Below, in pieces: positions 16,335-24,189 of a stretch of DNA of 57,365 nucleotides (position 1 is its first letter; the number at the start of each line of letters is the position of its first letter). The position numbers were made by a program, and so were the translations under genes. Below the pieces are notes generated by a model. The model had not been told where the DNA came from. It did no database searches and worked only from the letters and a program-made list of their open reading frames with translations. The stretch is from contig CAZBRS010000039.1 in NCBI GenBank assembly GCA_964494475.1, positions 1-57,365 of the forward strand, given 5' to 3'. The stretch is from CAZBRS01 sp964494475 (GTDB lineage Bacteria; Myxococcota_A; UBA9042; CAZBRS01).

Positions 16335-17603
16335 CTACCGGGCGAGCGTTTGCAGGAAGAAGCGGAAGCCGCCCGGGTTCTGGAACTCGTCGAGCGACTC
16401 GATGCGAAGGCGGAACGAGCGGCTGTCTTCGTCACGGTCGTCGATCTGGCCGATGCGCCCGTAGATGACGACCATGTACCGGTAGTTCTTGGCGTTGAGC
16501 GGCAGGCGCACCTGGATGCGCGCGTTGGCCTTGACGACCTGGGGCGACGTGGTCTCGATGAGCAGCTCGTGTTCGCCGACGCCGTGCACGACGCCGTAGA
16601 ACATGCGGTTTCCGATGCCGAAGACCACCTTGATGTCGACCGGGAACAGGTCGTCCGAGAGCAGGGAGTCGGCGGACGACAGGTCGGGCGGAGCGGTCGG
16701 GCGGGCGGGCGGAGCCGTCGGGCTTTCGGCCGGCCCGCTCGCGCTGCCCTGCGGGGGCGTGGGCAGGTCGGTCGGGTCGGGTGCCATCGGCGCGGGGGCG
16801 CCAACGACGATCCGCACGGTGGGCTCGAGGGATGTCGGCGGCGCGTCGTGGCGCACGATGGGCGTGGGGGCGGTGGAGGCGCGCTCGAAGCCGGGCGGGG
16901 CGCTCGCGGGCGCCGGGCCCGCCGGATCGGCCGCCTGGACGGAGGGAGGCAGCGTGTCTTCGGCGAAGCCGGGCCGCAGGCCGGAGGGGTTCTGGGGGAC
17001 GTTCTGCACGGCCACCGGCCGGGTGGGTCGCCGCCACACGGCGTCGGTGGCGTCATCGGCCAGGGCGGACTCGGCGCGCCGGATGGGCTCGCCGGGGTCG
17101 GCCTCGGGCGTGCGCAGGACGCGCCGACGCGTGCCGACGATGGCCGTGAGCTCCTCGGGGGTGGGGGACAGGCTGCACGACGCGAAGTCGTAGACGATCT
17201 TGCGATCGTACTCCTCGTAGGTGAGGTGCGTGTCCCAGTCGAAGGGCTGGTATCCGAGGTCGCGCTCGAGGAACTGCTTCAGGGGCAGGAAGCCCTGGTT
17301 GCAGTAGCAGCGCACCCACTCGACCCCCACGCCGCGCACGCTGGGCGACGACTGGAACGGGGTCTGGATGCGCCGGATCTTGCCGACCAGCCCCAGCGTG
17401 ACGTTGCGCTTCTTCAGGTGGTAGTGCTCGAGGATGATGAAGGAGCCGAGAGGCGGGAACACGTCGGTCTGGATGAACGCGCCGTTGTAGCTGATGTCGA
17501 CGGTGTAGACCTCGCGGGTCTGGCCGAGGAAGTAGAAGAGGAAGCGCACGTTGCGGAAGAGCCGCGGGTAACGGCGACGGTTCTTGGAGCCTTGATCCAT
17601 CAT
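16335..17603 (-). CDS. Double PilZ-domain protein
   Basis: 422 aa if started at ATG 17603; an in-frame GTG at 17618 would add five residues and is also possible. The first PilZ-like domain is about residues 5-110: the RRRYPRLFR motif supplies the c-di-GMP-binding arginines and DISYNGAFIQTD matches the D/NxSxxG motif. An insert with an YDFASCSL patch follows, then a Pro/Ala-rich disordered linker of about 150 residues. A second, degenerate PilZ-like barrel is at about 325-422 (VFGIGNRMFYGVVHGVGEHEL), without the RxxxR motif. PilZ proteins are c-di-GMP receptors controlling motility and exopolysaccharide. It is cytoplasmic, with no signal or membrane helix. Confidence 0.88.
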   Translation of the reverse strand: MMDQGSKNRRRYPRLFRNVRFLFYFLGQTREVYTVDISYNGAFIQTDVFPPLGSFIILEHYHLKKRNVTLGLVGKIRRIQTPFQSSPSVRGVGVEWVRCYCNQGFLPLKQFLERDLGYQPFDWDTHLTYEEYDRKIVYDFASCSLSPTPEELTAIVGTRRRVLRTPEADPGEPIRRAESALADDATDAVWRRPTRPVAVQNVPQNPSGLRPGFAEDTLPPSVQAADPAGPAPASAPPGFERASTAPTPIVRHDAPPTSLEPTVRIVVGAPAPMAPDPTDLPTPPQGSASGPAESPTAPPARPTAPPDLSSADSLLSDDLFPVDIKVVFGIGNRMFYGVVHGVGEHELLIETTSPQVVKANARIQVRLPLNAKNYRYMVVIYGRIGQIDDRDEDSRSFRLRIESLDEFQNPGGFRFFLQTLAR

Positions 17604-17639
17604 TCGATTCGCGCGCTTCACGGCCTCGGGTTGGGGCGA

Positions 17640-17667
17640 AGTATACGCAGCGCCGTGGCGGTTGCAA
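17640..17667 (-). promoter_or_regulatory. Promoter of the pilZ-amrS operon
   Basis: Minus strand: TTGCAA (17662-17667), 16 bases, TATACT (17640-17645). The start would lie near 17633, giving a leader of about 30 bases. Both hexamers are close to sigma-70 consensus, and the site lies directly downstream of the paired repeats at 17678-17712. Confidence 0.6.
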
Positions 17668-17677
17668 ACCGAAACTT

Positions 17678-17712
17678 GTGCCGCGAAACGTTCGATCGTG
17701 CCGCGAAACGTT
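17678..17712. repeat. Paired 15-bp direct repeats upstream of the pilZ promoter
   Basis: GTGCCGCGAAACGTT occurs at 17678-17692 and 17698-17712, exactly 20 bases apart, about two helical turns. A second repeat, CCGTGTCACA, follows at 17714-17723 and 17731-17740. The position just upstream of the -35 suggests activator or repressor sites. Confidence 0.65.
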
Positions 17713-17772
17713 TCCGTGTCACAGGTCACACCGTGTCACACTCGACCGTGCAGGACCGGCGGCCCCGCTGGT

Positions 17773-17808
17773 CGGCGCAGGAGGAGGTTGGGGGCTCCTC
17801 CTGCGCCG
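17773..17808. other. 14-bp perfect stem-loop in the pilZ/radical SAM gap
   Basis: CGGCGCAGGAGGAG (17773-17786) pairs perfectly with 17795-17808 around an 8-base loop. There is no T-run after either arm. The 333-base gap 17604-17936 holds no ORF with support. It contains the promoter and repeats at 17640-17740, this hairpin, and a weak promoter next to the radical SAM start. Confidence 0.6.
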
Positions 17809-17901
17809 CTGGTAGCGGGTGGGTGTGGGCGAACGCGTCGCCAGGATCGCTGCAGTCACTGCCTTTCGGACAGCCTGCTGCCGTGGGTAATAGCAATGCG
17901 C

Positions 17902-17930
17902 GTGCCATCTCGGACCCGCCGGGCTACACT
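17902..17930 (+). promoter_or_regulatory. Weak promoter candidate, possibly leaderless
   Basis: GTGCCA (17902-17907), 17 bases, TACACT (17925-17930) in a GGCTACACT context. The -10 ends only six bases before the ATG at 17937, and no SD is present, so the mRNA could start at or near the start codon. Confidence 0.35.
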
Positions 17931-17936
17931 GCCGGC

Positions 17937-18833
17937 ATGAGGTGGCTCGAGGTCTCGCCCAATTTCCGTTGCAACCTGCGCTGCGTGGGCTGCCTGCCCG
18001 AGACGGGCGAGGCGCCCTCGGCCGACCTGACGTCCGAGCAGGTGCTCTCGTGGCTGAAGAACGGGCGCCGCGAGGGTGCCACGGGCCTGTGGCTGGGGGG
18101 CGGCGAGCCCACGATGCGCCGCGATCTGGTGGCCCTGGTCGACGCGGCTCGCCGGCTGGGCTACCGCGACCTCAAGCTGCAGACGAACGGGCTGCTGCTC
18201 GCGTACCCCGAGCTGACCCGCCGGCTGGTCGAGGCCGGGCTCACGACGGTGAGCCTGGCGCTGCGCTCGCCGCGCGCCGACGTGCACGACCTGCTGGTGC
18301 GCCGAGCGGGCGCCTGGGCCGGGCTCGAGAAGGCCCTCGACGTGCTCGCCGGCCACCCGTCCGTCGGGCTCGAGGGCGACGTGCTGGTGTCGAGGAGCAA
18401 CGCCGCCGACCTGGCCCCCACCCTCGACAGGTACGCCGCCCGCGGCGTCAAGAGCTTCAGCCTGTGGCTGCTCTGCCGACTGGTGGACGACGAGGCCACG
18501 CGCCGCGAGCTGCTACCCTTCTCCGAGTTGGAGCCGCACCTGGTGGCCGCGTTCGAGCGGGCCGACGCGCTCGGCGTGCGGCTGACCAGCCTGCACACCC
18601 CCGCCTGCGTGGTGCCCCCGGCCTGGCGCGACCGCCTGTACTACCCGCCCGAGCTCGATCTGCTGGTGGTGAACGCCGACGGTCGCTCGTTCTGGCTCGA
18701 GGAGAGCCCGGTCGAGGGCGGCGCCCCCCTGCCCTCGTGCGAGCGCTGCGCCTGGCGACCGCGCTGCCTGGGGCCGCGCGCCGACTACCTCGAGGTCTTC
18801 GGGTCGGACGAGTTCGTGCCCATCGAGACGTAG
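17937..18833 (+). CDS. Radical SAM protein with twitch-like C-terminus
   Basis: 298 aa. The radical SAM motif CNLRCVGC is at about residues 13-20 (C-x3-C-x2-C). The SAM-binding GGGEP motif (LWLGGGEPTMRRDL) and the LQTNG strand follow, all typical. The C-terminus has three more cysteines (CERCAWRPRC) like a short SPASM/twitch domain binding an auxiliary cluster. The family contains peptide-modifying and cofactor enzymes; the exact reaction cannot be told and no precursor peptide gene was found nearby. ATG at 17937 is chosen because upstream in-frame sequence lacks a SD and family similarity. Its last 49 bases overlap the convergent M23 peptidase gene. Confidence 0.9.
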   Translation: MRWLEVSPNFRCNLRCVGCLPETGEAPSADLTSEQVLSWLKNGRREGATGLWLGGGEPTMRRDLVALVDAARRLGYRDLKLQTNGLLLAYPELTRRLVEAGLTTVSLALRSPRADVHDLLVRRAGAWAGLEKALDVLAGHPSVGLEGDVLVSRSNAADLAPTLDRYAARGVKSFSLWLLCRLVDDEATRRELLPFSELEPHLVAAFERADALGVRLTSLHTPACVVPPAWRDRLYYPPELDLLVVNADGRSFWLEESPVEGGAPLPSCERCAWRPRCLGPRADYLEVFGSDEFVPIET

Positions 18834-19825
18834 AGCGCCAGCAACCCGAACAGCAGCGGCGCCAGGTCGAACGGCGACGCCCCCGTGCGGCTCGCGTGGC
18901 AGCCGACCGCGCTTCGCTCTCCAGCCCCGCCCCAATCCTCGCGCGCGGCCGCGTCGTCCGTGACCTCCGGCAGCGTCTCGACGTCCGCCAGCACCGCCTC
19001 GACGACGTCCGGCACCGCCTCGACGACGTCCGGCCCCGCTTCGAAGCTCTCGGCCTCCGCCTCCACGACCTCGGGCAGGGCCTCGACCTCGACCGGCTCG
19101 GGGTCGGGCTCGGGCAGGACCGGCTCTTCGCCCTCGCACCAGGCGCCGGGCAGGCCGTAGGGACCATCCTGGGCGACCCACAGGGAGTCGGGCTGGCTGT
19201 TCGGCCCCGCGTAGGGGTCGATCCACGCGCCCGCGGCGTCTTCGACCTGGAAGTGCAGGTGCGGCGTCGACGACCAGCCCGAGCTGCCGACCAGCCCCAG
19301 GGGCTGACCGCACGCCACGAGCTCGCCCGGGGTCACGAGGACCGAGCCCTGCTTCAGGTGGTAGTAGAACGTGACCCGCCCGTCGGCGTGCTCCAGGGCC
19401 ACGTAGTTCGGCGCGCCGGGGTGCCCGTCGCAGCTGACGCCCTGGCTGGCCGCGTCGGCGTGGCAGCGGTCGTAGTTTCCGTCGACCGCCTCCTGCACCA
19501 CCCCGTCGGCCGCCGCCACGACCTCGAGGCTACCGGCGTCCATGGCCTCGAACGCGCCCTCGAGCAGGTAGTCGGTGCCGTGGTGCGCGTCGTAGCAGTT
19601 GGGAAAGTTCTTGGCGCCGTCGAAGGCCAGGCACTGCAGGTTGGCCGCGGCGCTGGGGGCCGGATCGTGATCGACGTGGATGATGAAGAACCGGCCGTCG
19701 GCGCGACGCGTCAACCGCTCGCCCTCCGGGTCGGCCAGCGGGTAGCGGTGGAGGGTGGCGCCGAGGGGCGCGGACGTGACGAGACCGACCAGCACGAGGG
19801 TCCGGAGGATCCAGGGCATGGACAT
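18785..19825 (-). CDS. M23 family metallopeptidase with C-terminal anchor
   Basis: 346 aa with signal MPWILRTLVLVGLVTSAPLGA. The LytM/M23 zinc ligands are visible: HHGTDYL (HxxxD) at about residue 80 and HLHFQ (HxH) at about 200; GxVGSSGWSSTPHLHF is diagnostic. M23 enzymes cut peptidoglycan cross-bridges, or act as regulators of amidases when inactive; this one keeps the ligands. An acidic linker of about 75 residues with PDVVEA repeats leads to a C-terminal GCHAS, then a hydrophobic helix (FDLAPLLFGLLALYV), the layout of a MYXO-CTERM-like tail. The expected Arg cluster is missing and the tail ends in SSDPKTSR, encoded within the overlap with the radical SAM gene. Confidence 0.9.
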   Translation of the reverse strand: MSMPWILRTLVLVGLVTSAPLGATLHRYPLADPEGERLTRRADGRFFIIHVDHDPAPSAAANLQCLAFDGAKNFPNCYDAHHGTDYLLEGAFEAMDAGSLEVVAAADGVVQEAVDGNYDRCHADAASQGVSCDGHPGAPNYVALEHADGRVTFYYHLKQGSVLVTPGELVACGQPLGLVGSSGWSSTPHLHFQVEDAAGAWIDPYAGPNSQPDSLWVAQDGPYGLPGAWCEGEEPVLPEPDPEPVEVEALPEVVEAEAESFEAGPDVVEAVPDVVEAVLADVETLPEVTDDAAAREDWGGAGERSAVGCHASRTGASPFDLAPLLFGLLALYVSMGTNSSDPKTSR

Positions 19826-19849
19826 CGCCTTCGCGGGGAACCCGCTCCA

Positions 19850-19878
19850 TCCCTAGCACGCCTGCTTCCCGTTGCCAA
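19850..19878 (-). promoter_or_regulatory. Promoter of the M23 peptidase gene
   Basis: Minus strand: TTGGCA (19873-19878), 17 bases, TAGGGA (19850-19855). Its -35 overlaps the -35 of the plus-strand promoter 19872-19899, so the two directions cannot both hold polymerase at once. Confidence 0.5.
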
Positions 19879-19899
19879 CGGTGCGAATTCCGTTAGGCT
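19872..19899 (+). promoter_or_regulatory. Promoter of the comEA-like gene
   Basis: TTGCCA (19872-19877), 16 bases, TAGGCT (19894-19899), about 30 bases before the ATG at 19930. Confidence 0.45.
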
Positions 19900-19929
19900 G
19901 GTGCGCACGGACTTGCCCAAGGGTTCCCC

Positions 19930-20358
19930 ATGCCCCGCACCCTCGCCGTCGCCCTGACCGCGCTCGTGTTCTTCGGGGCCCTGCCCTCGCCCGCCGCGGC
20001 CAAGAAGCTCTCGTTGGGCGAGACCGTCGACCTGAACACGGCCACCTACGACGACCTGCTGCGCGTGCCGGGCATCGGCAAGACCAAGGCGCACGCCATC
20101 CTCGAATACCGCGAGGGTCACGGCCCGTTCGCGAGCGTCGACGACCTGGTCAAGGTCAAGGGCATCGGCACGAAGAGCCTCAAGAAGCTCGCGCCCTGGC
20201 TGCGGGCAGGCGGATCCGCGACCCCTCCCACCCTGCCGGCGAGCCCCGTCCCACCCCGGCAGCCGCCCCCTCCGCCCGCCCGGGAGACGCCCGAAGCGCC
20301 CCCTCCCTCCCCGCCGAAGGACGAGGGCCGGGGCGCGAACGACGTCGAGGTGCTGTAG
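19930..20358 (+). CDS. ComEA-like helix-hairpin-helix DNA-binding protein
   Basis: 142 aa. A signal peptide (LAVALTALVFFGALPSPAAA) precedes two helix-hairpin-helix motifs at about residues 36-90: VDLNTATYDDLLRVPGIGKTKAHAI and VKVKGIGTKSLKKL, both with the GIGxxxA/L hairpin that contacts the DNA backbone. ComEA proteins bind double-stranded DNA in the periplasm during natural transformation. A Pro-rich tail of about 50 residues, probably disordered, is unusual; it could span the cell wall. No other competence gene is in the window. The stop codon lies inside a TGTAGGGGC sequence, and the thiolase gene follows after 76 bases. Confidence 0.9.
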   Translation: MPRTLAVALTALVFFGALPSPAAAKKLSLGETVDLNTATYDDLLRVPGIGKTKAHAILEYREGHGPFASVDDLVKVKGIGTKSLKKLAPWLRAGGSATPPTLPASPVPPRQPPPPPARETPEAPPPSPPKDEGRGANDVEVL

Positions 20359-20362
20359 GGGC

Positions 20363-20391
20363 TTGACATCCGACGCGGCTCCAGCCATGAA
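20363..20391 (+). promoter_or_regulatory. Promoter candidate for thiolase-DUF35
   Basis: A perfect -35 TTGACA (20363-20368) is followed after 17 bases by a poor -10 CATGAA (20386-20391). It lies in the 76-base gap before the ATG at 20435. Confidence 0.35.
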
Positions 20392-20434
20392 CGGCGGGTG
20401 CGCAAACGTTCATCCACCAGACGAGGGGGCGCGG

Positions 20435-21877
20435 ATGATAAAATTCTCTGATCGGCAGCTTCGCATCCCGAAGCAGTCCAGGCCCGTGTACATGGTCACG
20501 GGCGGCCAGAGCCAGTTCGCTCGAGCCTTCCCCACCCGGAAGACCGAAGAGCTGTGCATCGACGCGTTCGTCATGGCCTCCGAGATGCTCGGCATGAGCC
20601 CGGCCGAGCTGAAGAGCTACGTCCAGATGGGCCTGTACGGGCACTTCGCCGACCACTTCGGTGATCAACTGCTGGGCGAGGCCGTCATCCATGACCGCCT
20701 CGGGCTCGACCCCCTCCCCGGTCTGGCGATCAAGACCGGCGGCGCGACGGGTGGCTACACGATGCTGGCGGCCACCATGGCCGTCGCTTCGGGCCAGGCC
20801 GACGCCGTGCTGGCGATGGGCTGGGAGCGCATGGACGAGGTGCCCACCGACGAGGGCAACTTCCTCATCTCGTGCGCGGCCGACAAGGACTGGGAGACCT
20901 TCCTGGGCCAGATCTACACCGGCTACTACGCCCCCATGGCGCAGCGCTACTGGCAGGTCTTCGGGAAGAGCGAGCCGTCGTTCCGCCGGACCCTGGCCGA
21001 GATCGCGGTGAAGCACCGTGGCTACGCCCGCTTCAACCCGTTCGCTCAAGGCCCCATGAAGATCACGGTCGAGGACGTGCTGAACTCGCCCGTGGTGGCC
21101 GACCCGCTGCGCGCGCTCGACGCCTGCCTGATGAGCGTGGGCGCGGCCTGCTCCATCCTGTGCGACGAGGACACCGCCAACGAGATCCACAAGCGCTCGC
21201 CGCACATGAAGCCGCTGCGCATCTACGTGGGCGCGGGCACGCACACGCTGCGCCCCGCCGACCGGCGCGACATGGAGATCCCGCTGCTGCCGAACGAGAC
21301 CGCCGACCAGTACAAGGACCTGGAGAAGCGCTTCCCCGGCGCCGACCGCTACCCTGGATTCACGGGGTTCCTGGCGGCCCGCATGGCGGCCTACTACGGC
21401 TACCGCATGGCCGGCATCACCGACCCGACCGAGGATCTCGACCTGGTCGAGCTGCACGACGCCTTCACCATCTCCGACGTGCAGAGCTACGAAGACGTGG
21501 GCATCCGCCCCTACGGCGAGGGTCGCACGTACGTCGAGAGCGGCGACTGCTACCACACGAACCCGCACACGGGGCTGCCGGGCAAGCTGCCCAGCAACCT
21601 GTCCGGCGGCCTGATCGGCTGCATGCACGCCGTGGGCGCCACGGGCATCATGCAGGTCAACGAAGTGGCCATGCACATCTGGAACCGCCACGCCGAGGTG
21701 CACGGCGACCCCGCGCGCTGGAAGGCCTTCGGCAAGGAGAAGCCGGCCGACTGGACCGACCTGCAGGTCAAGGGCGCCAAGCGCGGCCTGGCCGTCAGCC
21801 ACGCCGGCGTGGGCTCGCACGTCACCGCCACCATCCTCATGGACCCCGACGCGCTGCTCAAGAAGGAGGGTTGCTGA
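20435..21877 (+). CDS. Thiolase-superfamily protein lacking the usual nucleophile
   Basis: 480 aa, longer than the usual 390-400. Start ATG 20435 is preceded by a G-rich SD. Thiolase features are clear: a helix with SGQADAVLAMGWERM, the catalytic His motif as LVELHDAFTISD (about 350), and GGLIGCMHAVGATG (about 395-408) in place of GGxxGxGHPxGATG. At the normal nucleophile site (CASG) the sequence reads GGATGG, so the acyl-accepting Cys is not where it should be. The histidine of GHP is retained as MHAVG. With the next gene, a DUF35 protein, it resembles partner pairs such as Ltp2-type aldolases with ChsH2-like subunits or BbsAB. A retro-aldol or acyl-transfer step on a CoA ester is likely; substrate unknown. 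Confidence 0.9.
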   Translation: MIKFSDRQLRIPKQSRPVYMVTGGQSQFARAFPTRKTEELCIDAFVMASEMLGMSPAELKSYVQMGLYGHFADHFGDQLLGEAVIHDRLGLDPLPGLAIKTGGATGGYTMLAATMAVASGQADAVLAMGWERMDEVPTDEGNFLISCAADKDWETFLGQIYTGYYAPMAQRYWQVFGKSEPSFRRTLAEIAVKHRGYARFNPFAQGPMKITVEDVLNSPVVADPLRALDACLMSVGAACSILCDEDTANEIHKRSPHMKPLRIYVGAGTHTLRPADRRDMEIPLLPNETADQYKDLEKRFPGADRYPGFTGFLAARMAAYYGYRMAGITDPTEDLDLVELHDAFTISDVQSYEDVGIRPYGEGRTYVESGDCYHTNPHTGLPGKLPSNLSGGLIGCMHAVGATGIMQVNEVAMHIWNRHAEVHGDPARWKAFGKEKPADWTDLQVKGAKRGLAVSHAGVGSHVTATILMDPDALLKKEGC

Positions 21878-22470
21878 TGGGAACCGTTACCGTTGAGAAA
21901 GGCCGCTACGTGCCCGAGGGCGCGTTCCACCAGATCGAGGCCGGCACCCCCATCCGCGACGAGCGCGGCGTTCTGGCGGGCGTCACGAAGCCCCGCAACA
22001 TGACCTACATGCACAGCTACGGCGGCGAAGCGCCGTTCTTCCAGGCCGTGTCCGAGAAGGCCCGCCTGCTGGCCACGCGCTGCGACGACCCTGGTTGCGC
22101 CAGCACGGGCGTGATGTACCTGCCCTTCCGCGTCCACTGCCCGGACTGCCTGGGCAAGATGACGATCGTCGACGTCACGGAGATCGCCAACAAGGTCGCG
22201 ACGATCTACACGTACATCGTGACCGAGCGCTCGGGGGCCTTCAACACGCTCGACAAGCCCATCCGCTTCGTCGACGTGGCGTTCCCCGGCACCGCGTTCG
22301 GCACGCTGCTGAAGGGCTACATGGTGGGCCCGGGCCAGCCGGCCATCGGCAAGCGCGTCGTCCCCGTGTTCCGCACGGGCGCCCCCACCTTCAACATCCA
22401 GGACCTCGCCTGGGCGCTCGAAGGCACCACCGCCGACCAGTTGCCGAAGGGCTTCACCTTCAGCAGGTAA
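21877..22470 (+). CDS. DUF35 Zn-ribbon/OB-fold protein, thiolase partner
   Basis: 197 aa. ATG overlaps the thiolase stop by one base (TGATG), with the SD AAGGAGGG inside the thiolase gene, so the pair is translationally coupled. Residues about 65-90 carry a zinc ribbon (CDDPGCAST and HCPDC), followed by an OB fold (VDVTEIANKVATIYTYIVTERS; VDVAFPGTAFGTLLKGYMV). DUF35 proteins bind acyl-CoA and form tight complexes with thiolase-like partners, holding the substrate. The N-terminal 60 residues (RDERGVLAGVTKPRNMTYMHSYG) are an extra segment. Cytoplasmic; no signal. Confidence 0.9.
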   Translation: MGTVTVEKGRYVPEGAFHQIEAGTPIRDERGVLAGVTKPRNMTYMHSYGGEAPFFQAVSEKARLLATRCDDPGCASTGVMYLPFRVHCPDCLGKMTIVDVTEIANKVATIYTYIVTERSGAFNTLDKPIRFVDVAFPGTAFGTLLKGYMVGPGQPAIGKRVVPVFRTGAPTFNIQDLAWALEGTTADQLPKGFTFSR

Positions 22471-22482
22471 CGCGCTAGAGTG

Positions 22483-22505
22483 CCCCCGGCGGGCCATACC
22501 GGGGG
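22483..22505. terminator. GC hairpin between the DUF35 and lipoprotein genes
   Basis: CCCCCGG (22483-22489) pairs with CCGGGGG (22499-22505) around a nine-base loop. No T-run follows, so termination is uncertain. A -10-like TAGAGT lies at 22475-22480. Confidence 0.35.
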
Positions 22506-22511
22506 ACGATC

Positions 22512-24113
22512 ATGCGCGAATCATCCATTCTCGGGTTCACACGGCGGCTCGTGCCGCTCCTCGTCTCCGGGATCCTGGCCGCGTGCGGGGGCTCCGGCTC
22601 GAACGGGGGCCTCGCGGGCTACGACCCCGGCCTGCCCTTCGGCACCGACGTGGTCGACGCCGGCGCCGACGCCGCGGGCAAGCCCGATGTCGCGATCGAG
22701 GTCGGGGGTCCCGACGTGCCGGTCGACGTGCCGGTCGACGTCACGCCGACCGTGTGCACGACCGATCTCGCGTGCGACGATCTCGTCCCCTGCACCGCCG
22801 ACTACTGCGGTGACGACGGGCTCTGCCACCACGGCGTGAAGGCCGGTCACTGCCTCATCGAGGGCGTGTGCGTCGACGCCGGCGCGGCCCAGTGGGGCAA
22901 CGCGTGCAAGACGTGCCAGCCCGCCGCCTCGCCCATCGCCTGGACTCCCGTCTCCGACGCGACGTGCGACGACGGCGACCCCTGCACCACCGACACCTGC
23001 CTGCCCGCGGAGGGCTGCCACCACGAGGGCGCGTGCGCCTGCACCAAGGACGCCGACTGCAAGCCGCTGGACGACGACGACAAGTGCAACGGCAAGCTGC
23101 GCTGCCTGCAGGTCGGCCAGCCTCCCGATGCGACGTACGCCTGCGTCCCCGATCTCGAGAGCGTGGTCACCTGCGACACCTCGAACGACACGCCCTGCTC
23201 GAAGACCACCTGTGTGCCGGCGACCGGTGCTTGCGTGACCGGAATGGCACAGGAGGGCCACCCCTGCGACGACGGCGACGGCTGCACCGCAAACGACGCC
23301 TGCTCGGCCGGCTCCTGCGTGGGCGTTCCGTGCGAAGACCGCGGCCAGTCGTGCCACGAGGGCGGATGCGTCGAGGTGCCGACCGACGCCCTGGTCTACG
23401 CGTTCGACGGCGACGACGGCAGCTTCTCGGGCACCGACGGCTGGGAGAGCCAATACTGCAGCGACGCCTGGAACACGTCCGATAACGGCGGCGTCTTCCC
23501 CAACACCGACGACGGCTGCGCGATCGCCGAGAACGAGTGCACGGCCAACTACTCGTGCGGGTGGGACTGGGGGTACACGGTCCAGTTCGGCTACTGCCAG
23601 AACTCGGACCCCTTCGACAATCACCTGACCTGGGGCGACAAGGCGTGGACCGACTACTCCTACTCGGTCAGCTTCAAGAACGACGACGACGACACCATCG
23701 GGGTCGTCTTCCGCTACACGAACAGCGGCCAGTTCTACCTGCTGTACTTCAGCCGCGACCAGGCGCCCAAGGAGTACTTCGGCTGCAACATGACCTACTC
23801 CGGCGCCCGCCTGGTGCGCGTCGTCGACCAGCAGTCCACCCTGCTGGTCAAGAGCAACGTCTCGTACCAGGTGGGCCAGGTGCACCGCCTGAAGGTCGAC
23901 GTGAGCGGGCCCCACCTCACCGTGGTGTTCGACCAGGACGCCGACGGCGACCTCTCGGACGAGGTGCCGCTGTTCGACGTCGTCGACAGCCAACCCCTGC
24001 TGCAGGGCAAGGTGGGGCTCTACGCCTACGAGAACGGCGCCACCGGCGACCCGTACGACCCGTGCTCGAGCGGGGGGTGCTGGTTCGATGACATCGAGGT
24101 AATCCTCCCGTAG
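22512..24113 (+). CDS. Cys-rich lipoprotein with lectin-like C-terminal domain
   Basis: 533 aa. The signal ends in the lipobox LAAC-G (about residue 25), followed by an acidic Asp/Val tether with VDVPVDV repeats. Residues about 75-290 hold disulfide units of the CDDGDxCTxDxC kind and the associated CACTKDADC..DKCNGKLRC and CDTSNDTPCSKTTC units, the same modules as in the giant proteins at 44-54 kb. Residues about 295-533 are a jelly-roll domain of the concanavalin/LamG type (YSYSVSFKNDDDDTIGVVF; GGCWFDDIEVIL). Such domains bind glycans or proteins. It is probably surface-exposed. The gene stands between the DUF35 gene and the murC-like operon and has no close operon partner. Confidence 0.87.
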   Translation: MRESSILGFTRRLVPLLVSGILAACGGSGSNGGLAGYDPGLPFGTDVVDAGADAAGKPDVAIEVGGPDVPVDVPVDVTPTVCTTDLACDDLVPCTADYCGDDGLCHHGVKAGHCLIEGVCVDAGAAQWGNACKTCQPAASPIAWTPVSDATCDDGDPCTTDTCLPAEGCHHEGACACTKDADCKPLDDDDKCNGKLRCLQVGQPPDATYACVPDLESVVTCDTSNDTPCSKTTCVPATGACVTGMAQEGHPCDDGDGCTANDACSAGSCVGVPCEDRGQSCHEGGCVEVPTDALVYAFDGDDGSFSGTDGWESQYCSDAWNTSDNGGVFPNTDDGCAIAENECTANYSCGWDWGYTVQFGYCQNSDPFDNHLTWGDKAWTDYSYSVSFKNDDDDTIGVVFRYTNSGQFYLLYFSRDQAPKEYFGCNMTYSGARLVRVVDQQSTLLVKSNVSYQVGQVHRLKVDVSGPHLTVVFDQDADGDLSDEVPLFDVVDSQPLLQGKVGLYAYENGATGDPYDPCSSGGCWFDDIEVILP

Positions 24114-24131
24114 CGCCCCGCGCCTTCTCGA

Positions 24132-24159
24132 TTGACCCCGCGCCCCCCTTGGGTATAAA
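24132..24159 (+). promoter_or_regulatory. Strong promoter of the mur-pheST operon
   Basis: TTGACC (24132-24137), 16 bases, TATAAA (24154-24159), the best sigma-70 match in the window. Transcription would start near 24166 with a leader of about 24 bases before the ATG at 24190. Confidence 0.7.
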
Positions 24160-24189
24160 GGGGCAACCTCGACGAGGGCGAATCCGAGC

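Noticed and set aside
15320..17056. 578-codon frame for the radical SAM gene starting at 17056
   Set aside because: The first 242 codons run through the PilZ gene in another frame and are Pro/Arg/Ser-rich; ATG 16330 matches the AmrS N-terminus.
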